A DNA stretch of 49,444 nt, taken from assembly GCA_900315835.1 (NCBI GenBank), contig ONAR01000018.1, forward strand, positions 1-49,444. Reading direction: 5' to 3'. The notes below the pieces were generated by a model that had not been told where the DNA came from, did no database searches, and was given only the letters and a program-made list of their open reading frames with translations. Numbering within the stretch: the first letter of the stretch is position 1; each line of letters starts with the position of its first letter. Shown here piece after piece: positions 14,453 to 22,322 of the stretch. The stretch is from an uncultured Prevotella sp. GTDB lineage: Bacteria > Bacteroidota > Bacteroidia > Bacteroidales > Bacteroidaceae. Made by a program: the position numbers and the translations under genes.

Positions 14453-16057
14453 ATGAAACGCTATAAGATTCTCATCATGGCAACGCTCCTTTCAGGAGCC
14501 ATGCTCACCACAGGATGTTCCGACGACTTCCTGCAGAAATCATCACTCTCAGCATCATCGTCGGGCAACTTCTGGCAGACGGCCGACGATGCCCATGAGG
14601 GCCTGACAGCCGTCTACGATGCCCTGCAGAACCCCTTCCTCTACAACGACGCCACCAACCAGAGTAAGTGGGATGGCTGTGGTCCGCTCAATATGGACTG
14701 CATGACCGACAACGGCGGCCGTTTCAACTGGTCGGGCTGGATGAATGGCTGGGATATCGCCAATGGTATCCACTCCAGTTCGTCGCGCTTGGTCGAGCAG
14801 TGGTGGATAGCCAACTATGAGGCCATCAAGCGCTGCAACTCGTTCATAGCCAACGTCGGGCGCACCGATATCGACGATGCTACAAGAGAGCAATACACCG
14901 CTGAGGTCAAGGTCATTAGGGCACTGATGTATCTCAATCTCACCATGACCTACCACGACGTACCATTTATCACTACGCCGCAAACCATGAGTGAGGCCAA
15001 CACACCTAAGACCGACCGGGCCACCATCGTCAAGGCTATCATGCAGGACCTGAAGGATGCGGCCGCCATTCTGCCCGTCGATGCCCCTGAGACCAACCGC
15101 ATCACGCGGGGTGCCGCTCTGAGCATCCTCGGTCGTACGGCGCTCTACAACCAGATGTGGGATGAGGCCATCGACGCCTATCACAAGGTCATTGCGCTCA
15201 ACAAATACAGGCTCTTCGACGACTACACCCAGCTATTCACCGAGGCCAATGAGAACTGCTCCGAGATTATCATGTCGGTGAGCTATCAGGGACCCGGCAA
15301 GAATGAGGGCTGTGGTCTGGGCGGCCACTGGGGTGCTCCGCTGGAGGCCATGAACGGCACCATCGACCTTGCCGACGCATTCTATATGACCGACGGCAAG
15401 CCATGTCAGGACAAACGCGTCATCGACTTCTATCCCGACGGATCACCCAACTACTGGGACAATGTCAACACCAAGCGCTACGTGAACCGCGACCCCCGAC
15501 TCAAGGCCACGCTCTTTGTGCCCGGCATGTCGTGGAATGGCAACTCCGCGCTCTATGGCGGTTCGGCCAACTCCTATTCCACAATTTACGTGATGAAGTA
15601 TTTCAACCCCGCGCTGTCCAGCTCCGACTCGTGGGATTCCGGTCAGGACTTCTATATTGTCCGCTATGCCGAGGTGCTGCTCTCGCTGGCTGAGGCTGAG
15701 ATAGAGAAAGGCACCAACCTCGACGAGGCTGTCAGTCTGATTGACCAGGTGCGTGCCCGCGCTAAGATGCCCAGTGTGGAGAGTGTGGAGGGCAAAGGCC
15801 TATCGCAGGATCAACTCAGGGAGATTGTGCGCCATGAACGCCGGGTGGAGACCGCCTTCGAAGGGCTGCGGCTGTTCGACCTCTATCGCTGGCACACGCT
15901 CAAGGATGCCGTCGACCGGGTCAACAACGAGGCCAAGACCTACAACTTCCCCTATGAGCACCGCAACTATCGTGGTGAACAGGAGTATGTATGGCCTATC
16001 CCGCAACCCGACATCGACTCCAACCCCAATCTGGAGCAAAGCGATTTGTGGAAATAA
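14453..16057 (+). CDS. SusD/RagB-family surface glycan-binding lipoprotein
   Basis: Encodes 534 residues. The lipoprotein signal is MKRYKILIMATLLSGAMLTTG with the acylated Cys at position 22, followed by SDD. These acidic residues right after the Cys fit the Bacteroidetes surface-export signal. The SusD TPR scaffold is visible in AEVKVIRALMYLNLTMTYHDVP, RGAALSILGRTALYNQMWDEAIDAY-like repeats and the C-terminal half with YVMKYFNP, IVRYAEVLLSLAEAEI and RRVETAFEGLRLFDLYRW. It caps the SusC-like transporter and delivers oligosaccharides to it. The gene is 14 bp after the transporter and 9 bp before the GH16 gene. Confidence 0.95.
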   Translation: MKRYKILIMATLLSGAMLTTGCSDDFLQKSSLSASSSGNFWQTADDAHEGLTAVYDALQNPFLYNDATNQSKWDGCGPLNMDCMTDNGGRFNWSGWMNGWDIANGIHSSSSRLVEQWWIANYEAIKRCNSFIANVGRTDIDDATREQYTAEVKVIRALMYLNLTMTYHDVPFITTPQTMSEANTPKTDRATIVKAIMQDLKDAAAILPVDAPETNRITRGAALSILGRTALYNQMWDEAIDAYHKVIALNKYRLFDDYTQLFTEANENCSEIIMSVSYQGPGKNEGCGLGGHWGAPLEAMNGTIDLADAFYMTDGKPCQDKRVIDFYPDGSPNYWDNVNTKRYVNRDPRLKATLFVPGMSWNGNSALYGGSANSYSTIYVMKYFNPALSSSDSWDSGQDFYIVRYAEVLLSLAEAEIEKGTNLDEAVSLIDQVRARAKMPSVESVEGKGLSQDQLREIVRHERRVETAFEGLRLFDLYRWHTLKDAVDRVNNEAKTYNFPYEHRNYRGEQEYVWPIPQPDIDSNPNLEQSDLWK

Positions 16058-16066
16058 CATGGACCG

Positions 16067-17044
16067 ATGCATATGAAAGTCTCTCATATCTTTCCCATGT
16101 TGGGTCTGGCGCTCTTCTGCCAATGCCATGAGGCTACGGCAGAAGGAGTGCCGACAACGCCGCAGTCGCCCACTGAGACGACCGACAGCGCCACCGCCGA
16201 CGCATCAACGAAACCGCTGCCAAAGGATGCCACACCGACTGTGTATGCCGGTTATCGGCTGATTTGGAACGACGAGTTCAATGCCGACGGCCGGCCATCC
16301 GACCAATGGACTTACGAACAGGGCTTCGTGAGAAACCACGAGCTGCAATGGTATCAGCCCGATAATGCTTCGGTGAGCAATGGCGTGTTGGTGATTGAAG
16401 GCCGGCAGCAGAAGGTCAGCAATCCCGACTACGATCCGCAGTCGACCGATTGGCACTACGCCTGCCCTGAGGCGCAGTTCACCTCATCGTGTCTGACCAC
16501 GCAGAAGAGCTTCCATTTCCGCTATGGCCGCATGGAGGTGCGTGCCCGCATCCCCGTCACCCGCGGAGCCTGGCCTGCCATCTGGACGCTGGGCAACCAG
16601 GGCGAGTGGCCGCAGAATGGCGAGATTGACCTCATGGAGTTCTACCTCAAGAATGGGGTGCCCTCCATCCTGGCCAATGCCTGTTGGGGCTCCGACAAGC
16701 GCTATACGGCGGTGTGGGACGACACCGCCACGCCTTTCACCCATTTCACGGCAAACGATGCGGCATGGGCCTCGAAGTTCCACGTCTGGCGAATGGACTG
16801 GGATGAGCACTTCATCCGGCTCTATCTCGACGGCGAACTGCTCAACGAGGTTGACCTCTCCAAAACGCGCAACCAAGGTGTGGATGGCGATTACGACAAT
16901 CCCTTCTCCAATACCCGTGAGGGTTTTGGCCAGTACATTCTGCTCAATCTGGCCATCGGCAGCAATGGCGGTGAGCCCGATCTTAAGCATTTTCCCCTAC
17001 GCTATGAAGTCGACTATGTAAGGGTCTATCAAGCGCAACCATGA
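16067..17044 (+). CDS. Glycoside hydrolase family 16 lipoprotein (beta-glucanase, laminarinase-like)
   Basis: Encodes 325 residues. The N-terminus MHMKVSHIFPMLGLALFCQC is a probable lipoprotein signal (Cys18 or Cys20), followed by a Thr/Pro/Ser-rich linker to about residue 60. The GH16 domain has LIWNDEFNADG, FRYGRMEVRARIP and the catalytic motif GEIDLMEF with nucleophile Glu186, Asp188 and acid/base Glu191. The E-I-D-x-M-E form with the inserted Met (beta-bulge) is the laminarinase/endo-1,3(4)-beta-glucanase type, unlike bacterial lichenases (EIDIEF). The domain ends with YEVDYVRVYQ. It probably cuts beta-glucan at the cell surface for the SusCD pair. A second in-frame ATG at 16073 is an equally good start. 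Confidence 0.92.
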   Translation: MHMKVSHIFPMLGLALFCQCHEATAEGVPTTPQSPTETTDSATADASTKPLPKDATPTVYAGYRLIWNDEFNADGRPSDQWTYEQGFVRNHELQWYQPDNASVSNGVLVIEGRQQKVSNPDYDPQSTDWHYACPEAQFTSSCLTTQKSFHFRYGRMEVRARIPVTRGAWPAIWTLGNQGEWPQNGEIDLMEFYLKNGVPSILANACWGSDKRYTAVWDDTATPFTHFTANDAAWASKFHVWRMDWDEHFIRLYLDGELLNEVDLSKTRNQGVDGDYDNPFSNTREGFGQYILLNLAIGSNGGEPDLKHFPLRYEVDYVRVYQAQP

Positions 17045-17051
17045 TAACCTG

Positions 17052-17084
17052 CGGGCAGACCACTCACAGTAGTCTGCCCGTTTT
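17052..17084 (+). terminator. Terminator after the GH16 gene
   Basis: A 9-bp stem CGGGCAGAC/GTCTGCCCG with an 11-nt loop, followed by TTTTAATGTTTTTT. It ends the SusC-SusD-GH16 operon before the regulator gene. Confidence 0.85.
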
Positions 17085-17128
17085 AATGTTTTTTCAGCCG
17101 ATAGTGCCACTCGGTCAAATAAAATTGC

Positions 17129-17136
17129 TACTTTTG
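17129..17136 (+). promoter_or_regulatory. -7 box of the propeller-AraC regulator gene
   Basis: TACTTTTG, 26 nt before the ATG at 17163. No obvious -33 partner. Confidence 0.5.
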
Positions 17137-17162
17137 CAAGGACTAAGCGAAAGCATTTCCTT

Positions 17163-20100
17163 ATGGCACAATCGAGAACTTACCTATTCACCATACTCCT
17201 TATCCTGCTGTCGGTTATCAGTGGCCACGTTTCACCGGCCTATGGCAGTGAGGCCGTCGCTCGCCCCTCCTTTATCAATTTCAAGCCCAGCGGTTCGCCA
17301 ATCGTATTGTGTATGGCATCCGATGCTGACGGGCTGACATGGATGGGCACCGACAAAGGACTTATTGTCTACGACGGCTATCGCGACTACGCCCTATTTA
17401 CCGGCACCGACCTTCAGACACGCATCAGTGCGGTGTTGTTGGCCGGCGACAAAATGCTGATAGGCACCGACGGCGGCTTGCGTGTGGCCGAGCGCCACAA
17501 CCTTCGCGTGCTTCCGCCGTCGGGTGGTGTGCGCTGTGTTCGCGCCTTGCTGCAGAAGGGCTCAAAGGTTGTGGTAGGCGGCGCCGACGGTGTCGATCTC
17601 TATGACCTTCAGACGGGTAAGACGCAGGTCGTGGCCCGACGGTTGCCGCAGGTCTATTCGTTGCTCGATACGCCGCATGGATTGCTTGTGGGTACGCTCC
17701 ATGGGTTGTTCGTCATCCGTCATGGCCGCGTCAGCGCCGTCAGGGTGGGTAAGTTGGCCAGCCAGCCGTTGGTCAATGCGATGGCGCATGCCCAAGGCGG
17801 AAGTTGCTGGATTGGCACCGAAGGCGCTTTGTATCTTTACGACGGTCATACGCTCCAAGAGATGCCGGAGCTGCATTCCAATTCCATCAAAGCGCTTTGC
17901 CGCGTCAACCGCACGCTCTATATCGGCACCGACGACGGTCTCTATATGATAACCGGCCGGCAGCGTGCCGTACGCGTTTGCCAAGACATCAGGGTGCCCA
18001 ATTCGCTGGCGAGCAACATTGTGTGGGCGTTGGCCAAGGATCAATGGCATAACCTGCTTGTCGGTACCGACCGCGGACTGTCTGTTTATCGCGCCCATGA
18101 GCCCTTCCACAGCTGGAGTCTTTCGGCCATCACCGGCCGAGGCGAAGGTAATACGTTTGGCACCCTGCTGATGGATGCCGGCGGTACGATGCTATGGGCC
18201 GGCGGCGACAATGGACTGATCAGCATGCGCCGTAGCGACGGGGAATGGAAGGTCTCGAAATGGTATCGGCAGGGTGACCCCCGCTGGAGCATCTCCCACA
18301 ACCGCATACGCAAGCTGCGCCGGTTGACCGACGGCATCATCATTGCCTGCACCGACCATGGACTGTACGTCATCGACCCCAAGAGCGGCATCAACCGCAA
18401 CGTGCTGCTCACCGACGGGTCGGGTCATTACAATGCGGCTTGGGCTTACGACATCGTTGAGGACCGCAGAGGGCGGTGTTGGGTGGCTGCCTATGCGGGC
18501 GGCATCTTCATCATCGACCGTCACCGGCTGTTGACCAGTGAGGGGCGGGTGAAAGCTGACGCCCATTTGAGCCAGTCGCTCATTGGCGTCAATGTCGGCA
18601 GTCTGGACATCGACCGGAGCGGCCGAGTGTGGGCTGCAGCCTACAGCGCCGGCATTGACCGCATCGATGCCGCTACGCTGCGCGTCATTCATGTGATGAA
18701 AGAGCCGTCTGTCGACAATGTGGTGGCCGATCAGAGTGGCTCGGTGTGGGCGACGATGGCCGGTAGGGTGGTGCGCTTTGCCCATGGCGAATTGAACAAT
18801 CCAAAAACGTTTGCCATGGCCGACCGCAATCTGATGCCCTCGGCCTTAGGCACAGCCGACGGCGCACTGTGGATTGCAGCCAACAACGACGTTTGCGTGT
18901 TGCGGCCCAACGGTTCAAGTAGTGCCTTCTCGCTCTCAGGCCTCAATGCCTTCTCGATGACCTCACCATTCTCGTGGACCGACCTTGCCGGCCGCCATCA
19001 TCGAGGGGTGATGCTCGGCGGAGAAGATGCGCTGATGACGGTCTCTACGGATGACTTTGCCGCTACTGTCGACGGGCGACTGCAGCTCACGGGTATCGAG
19101 GTGAACGGCAGACTGATGTGTGTCAACGATGCATGGCAATATCTCGGCAGCAATGACGAAATCACCTTCCACAGCAATGAGAACAATTTCAAGCTGCTGT
19201 TCTCTGATAATCCGCAGTGCGGGCGGCTGGCAGCACGCTATGCCTATCTGATGGAAGGCGTGGGGAAGCATTGGACGCTTCTGCCTGCCGGTATCTTGCA
19301 GGTGTCGTTCAACGGCTTGCCTCATGGCACCTATCGGCTTCGCGTGAGTGTGGTTGACGGTCAGGGCAGGCCGTCGAAGGTCATCTACAGCTTGAAGGTG
19401 ACGGTGCTTCCTCCTTGGTATCTCACGTGGTGGGCCAAGGCGGTTTATCTGTTGTTGTTTCTGGCGCTCTTGGCGTGGGGTGTGCGTTTCGTATGGATGC
19501 GGCGTGAGTTGCGGCGTGAGCGCCGTGCCCGCAACGATGCGATGGAGCAGAGTGCAAGGCGTGCAGCCTTCTTCGCATCGCTGTCAGAGAAACTGAAGCA
19601 GTCGGCTGGTGTGGTCTTGGCGTCGGCGTTCAATCTCTGTTCGCAGCTTCATGATAAACAGGGAAAAGATATCGATGCAATCCGACGTAATGGTACCGCT
19701 ATCTGCTTGATGGCCTCAGAAGCGCTTGACCTGCCATTGCCCAATGCCAATAGCTCGGCCAAGCCAATCATGCGTCAGCTCAATCTGACCGAACTGTGCC
19801 GATTGGTGGTGGAGGATGGTCATGAGGATGGCAGTGGCATGCGTCTGTCATTCGCTGATGGCCAACCAGCGCTGGTGATGGAGATGGATGTTGTCGCGAT
19901 GCTGGGGTTGTTGGATGCTATTACGAAATTGGTCGACGACGAGACGCTCGTTCGGGGCAGTGCGGTGCTGTCGGCTGAGGAGTATGATGGGCGTGCTGTG
20001 CTTCGACTCGATGTGGAGCAACTGCGTCTCGCACCGGAAAAACTGCGCTTCGCATTCACATCTTACGGCGACCATCAGCTTGCACGCCTCAGTGAACGGG

Positions 20101-20618
20101 CAAGGATGATGGGGGCTGTAGTGTCGTTGGACGAAGTTGAAAGTGGACATGCTGTGGTGACCATTCGTCTGGCCTATAAGGTGGAGCAGCCAGCATTGCG
20201 GTCTGATGCAGTGCAGGTGAACAATAAGGAAAAAGATGTGGATGCGTCGAAGCCGTCATTGGAAACCTTCAAGCCTTTGGAGGTGAATGAGGAGGATATT
20301 GTGGTGAAGGCGGTGACCGAGATGATAGAGGCGCATCTGGATGATACCGATCTCAATGTACAGTTGTTGACCAAGCTGACGGGCTATGGCACGAAACTCA
20401 TCTATCGGCGTGTGAAAGCGGTAACGGGTTATACCCCGGTGAATTACATCCGGCAGATGCGCATGCAGCGGGCTGCGGTGCTGCTTAAAGAGGGGCGTTT
20501 CGCGGTGTCGGAGGTGATGTATATGGTTGGCTTCTCCACACAGAGCTACTTCTCTAAATGTTTCAACCAAACCTTCGGTATCTCCCCCGCCGAATACGCA
20601 CGCAGAAATAAAGTATAG
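17163..20618 (+). CDS. Membrane-spanning propeller/Y_Y_Y/AraC regulator with degenerate kinase core and no receiver
   Basis: Encodes 1151 residues. The signal peptide is about 1-28. Two periplasmic beta-propellers made of Reg_prop repeats (for example WMGTDKGLIVYDG, WIGTEGALYLYDG, LYIGTDDGLYMI) run to about 660, followed by a Y_Y_Y domain to about 745. One transmembrane helix lies near 757-775. A region of about 200 residues (803-1005) aligns by position with HisKA plus HATPase, but the H-box FFTNISHEFRTPL-type motif reads FFASLSEKLKQS (His replaced by Glu), and N and G boxes are not recognisable. Only about 35 residues then separate it from a C-terminal AraC HTH (about 1041-1151, ending GFSTQSYFSKCFNQTFG). 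The receiver domain of hybrid two-component systems is absent. It probably senses glucan oligosaccharide and controls the adjacent SusCD-GH16 genes without phosphotransfer. Confidence 0.88.
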   Translation: MAQSRTYLFTILLILLSVISGHVSPAYGSEAVARPSFINFKPSGSPIVLCMASDADGLTWMGTDKGLIVYDGYRDYALFTGTDLQTRISAVLLAGDKMLIGTDGGLRVAERHNLRVLPPSGGVRCVRALLQKGSKVVVGGADGVDLYDLQTGKTQVVARRLPQVYSLLDTPHGLLVGTLHGLFVIRHGRVSAVRVGKLASQPLVNAMAHAQGGSCWIGTEGALYLYDGHTLQEMPELHSNSIKALCRVNRTLYIGTDDGLYMITGRQRAVRVCQDIRVPNSLASNIVWALAKDQWHNLLVGTDRGLSVYRAHEPFHSWSLSAITGRGEGNTFGTLLMDAGGTMLWAGGDNGLISMRRSDGEWKVSKWYRQGDPRWSISHNRIRKLRRLTDGIIIACTDHGLYVIDPKSGINRNVLLTDGSGHYNAAWAYDIVEDRRGRCWVAAYAGGIFIIDRHRLLTSEGRVKADAHLSQSLIGVNVGSLDIDRSGRVWAAAYSAGIDRIDAATLRVIHVMKEPSVDNVVADQSGSVWATMAGRVVRFAHGELNNPKTFAMADRNLMPSALGTADGALWIAANNDVCVLRPNGSSSAFSLSGLNAFSMTSPFSWTDLAGRHHRGVMLGGEDALMTVSTDDFAATVDGRLQLTGIEVNGRLMCVNDAWQYLGSNDEITFHSNENNFKLLFSDNPQCGRLAARYAYLMEGVGKHWTLLPAGILQVSFNGLPHGTYRLRVSVVDGQGRPSKVIYSLKVTVLPPWYLTWWAKAVYLLLFLALLAWGVRFVWMRRELRRERRARNDAMEQSARRAAFFASLSEKLKQSAGVVLASAFNLCSQLHDKQGKDIDAIRRNGTAICLMASEALDLPLPNANSSAKPIMRQLNLTELCRLVVEDGHEDGSGMRLSFADGQPALVMEMDVVAMLGLLDAITKLVDDETLVRGSAVLSAEEYDGRAVLRLDVEQLRLAPEKLRFAFTSYGDHQLARLSERARMMGAVVSLDEVESGHAVVTIRLAYKVEQPALRSDAVQVNNKEKDVDASKPSLETFKPLEVNEEDIVVKAVTEMIEAHLDDTDLNVQLLTKLTGYGTKLIYRRVKAVTGYTPVNYIRQMRMQRAAVLLKEGRFAVSEVMYMVGFSTQSYFSKCFNQTFGISPAEYARRNKV

Positions 20619-20692
20619 AACCCTCTTCCCGCCATTCCGTCTTATTGCCAAATGTCGGCCATAGCGACTCGATACTTGGGAAGGACCATGGG

Positions 20693-20764
20693 GACGCTGC
20701 ACAGCAGCGTCTTACAGAACCGGCTGCCAGCAAGGGTGCTTTTCTCCCCCTCCTTTGGAGGGGG
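20693..20764. repeat. Two hairpins after the regulator gene
   Basis: First hairpin: GACGCTGC-ACA-GCAGCGTC (20693-20711). Second: CCCCCTCC-TTT-GGAGGGGG (20746-20764), followed by CAGGGGGGCTTTTAG. The second resembles the C-rich/G-rich hairpin at 36386-36415 and may act as a terminator. Confidence 0.6.
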
Positions 20765-20824
20765 CAGGGGGGCTTTTAGATTAGAAACCTTTAATCTCGG
20801 ATGAAAGCATTCTCATCCGTTCTG

Positions 20825-20856
20825 TTTCAGCACATTGGCCAAACTGCGTACCTTTG
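20825..20856 (+). promoter_or_regulatory. Promoter of the CzcCBA-type efflux operon
   Basis: -33 TTTC (20825-20828), 20-nt spacer, -7 TACCTTTG (20849-20856). Only 6 nt lie between the -7 box and the ATG at 20863, so the message would be leaderless or nearly so. Confidence 0.65.
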
Positions 20857-20862
20857 CGGCCA

Positions 20863-22227
20863 ATGAAAACGATAAACAAAACTTTAATAAGCCTTTGTCT
20901 GCTGTTGCTGACCGTCAGCATGCCGCTGATGGTGCTGGCGCAGAGCATCAGCTTTGCCCGAGCCGACAGCCTTATTGCCGGGCAAAGCCACGACCTACGG
21001 TTGGCGCGCTTGGATGTTGCCGCCGCTGAAGGGCAGTTGGCGCAGTCGCGTCGCTACGATAATCCCACGGTGAGCATGATGTACAACGTGCGCAACCCGA
21101 ACAACCGCCGATGGTTCGACGCCGGGCGCGACGGTGAACTCGACGTACTACTCTCGCAACCCTTCGCCATCGGCGGTCAGCATGCCGAACAGGTTAGGCA
21201 GAACCAAGCCTTGGTGCAGGCCTCACGCAGTCAGCTGCAAGTCACCGGCCGCGACCTCCGTACGCAGGTGCACACCCTGCTCATCAACCTCTACTATCAG
21301 CAACGGCAGGCCCACGTCTATGACCTCGAGATTGCTTCGGTCGAGAAAATCCTCGCCGCCTACAAAGAGCAGAGTGCCAAGGGCAACATTGCCGAGACTG
21401 AGACGCAACGCATTGCGACGATGGACTATCAACTCCGGAAGTCGCGCGCCGACATGCTCGTTGCCGCTACCGACCTGCAGCGCCAGTTGCGGCTCCTGCT
21501 GGGCCTCTCGGGTAACACCCCAATCACCGCCGACCTCAACGAACAGGAGGCTTTGGCTGAGGCCTCACGCCTCTGTCTGATGCTGCAAGGTGACCACACG
21601 GTGGCGCTCGACACGCTGCCGGAGTTGCGCCTGTTGAGCAGTCTGGCTGAGGCCGCTCGCCACGCCTTGAAGTGGCAGCGTTCGCAAGGTCTGCCGCAGT
21701 TGGCCGTGCAGGGCGAATACGACAAGAACGGTAATATCGGCCACAACTTCTACGCTGTGGGCCTGAGCGTTGCCCTGCCGCTGTGGAACCGCAACCGCGG
21801 CAACATCCGCAGTGCTGAGGCCGCCGTTGAGCAGGCCTCTATTGCCGCCGACCGCCAGCGGCTCGCTTTGGAACAGCAGCGGTCGCAGGACCTCGCCATC
21901 ATTGGCCAGTACCTCAGGCAGGCTTCCGCTGCGCAGGCCACGCCTGCCAATTCGCCAGCAGCGCCAGTGCAATCGCCAGCTGCGCCCTTCTCTTCCGCCG
22001 CCTCTTCCGACAACAACCTCGACGCTGGTCTTGGCCAGATGCTTCAGGCTGCCGAACAGCAGTTTATGAGCCGCCACATCTCGCTTATCGAATTTGTCGA
22101 CCTCTACGCCAACTACCGCGACACGATGCTCGCCCGCCTCGATGCTAAGAGCCAGGCGCTGCAGGCGGCTGAGCGGCTCAAAATGGTGTGGGGAGCTAAG
22201 ATGGAAGCAAAAGGCGGCAGCCGGTGA
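20863..22227 (+). CDS. czcC: TolC/CzcC-family outer-membrane efflux protein
   Basis: Encodes 454 residues. The signal peptide MKTINKTLISLCLLLLTVSM ends near LAQS. Two long helical repeats follow, including ARLDVAAAEGQLAQSRRYDNP and SAEAAVEQASIAADRQRLAL. It forms the outer-membrane trimeric duct of an RND efflux complex. An Ala/Pro/Ser-rich insertion at about 370-390 (SPAAPVQSPAAPFSSAASS) interrupts the second repeat and is unusual. The ATG at 20863 is used; a TTG at 20854 lies inside the promoter. It is followed by the adaptor and CzcA-type pump, so the trio forms a tripartite metal exporter. Symbol given by analogy. Confidence 0.85.
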   Translation: MKTINKTLISLCLLLLTVSMPLMVLAQSISFARADSLIAGQSHDLRLARLDVAAAEGQLAQSRRYDNPTVSMMYNVRNPNNRRWFDAGRDGELDVLLSQPFAIGGQHAEQVRQNQALVQASRSQLQVTGRDLRTQVHTLLINLYYQQRQAHVYDLEIASVEKILAAYKEQSAKGNIAETETQRIATMDYQLRKSRADMLVAATDLQRQLRLLLGLSGNTPITADLNEQEALAEASRLCLMLQGDHTVALDTLPELRLLSSLAEAARHALKWQRSQGLPQLAVQGEYDKNGNIGHNFYAVGLSVALPLWNRNRGNIRSAEAAVEQASIAADRQRLALEQQRSQDLAIIGQYLRQASAAQATPANSPAAPVQSPAAPFSSAASSDNNLDAGLGQMLQAAEQQFMSRHISLIEFVDLYANYRDTMLARLDAKSQALQAAERLKMVWGAKMEAKGGSR

Positions 22228-22252
22228 GGCGGAGGGCTTTTGCGATAGATTT

Positions 22253-22306
22253 TATAGTATCTATAGTATCTATAGTATCTATAGCTTCTATAGCCTCTAT
22301 AGTTCT
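22253..22306 (+). repeat. Six tandem 9-bp units between efflux genes
   Basis: Three exact TATAGTATC units, then TATAGCTTC, TATAGCCTC and TATAGTTCT. They lie 17 bp before the adaptor start and 25 bp after the TolC-like stop. Copy-number change would be in multiples of 9 and would alter the intergenic spacing. Confidence 0.9.
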
Positions 22307-22322
22307 TGAAAAATATTATCAG

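Noticed and set aside
22224-22322. GTG start at 22224 for the efflux adaptor
   Set aside because: It would place a second hydrophobic segment before the lipobox and translate the 9-bp repeats; the ATG at 22323 gives a normal lipoprotein signal. Kept as a question in the findings.
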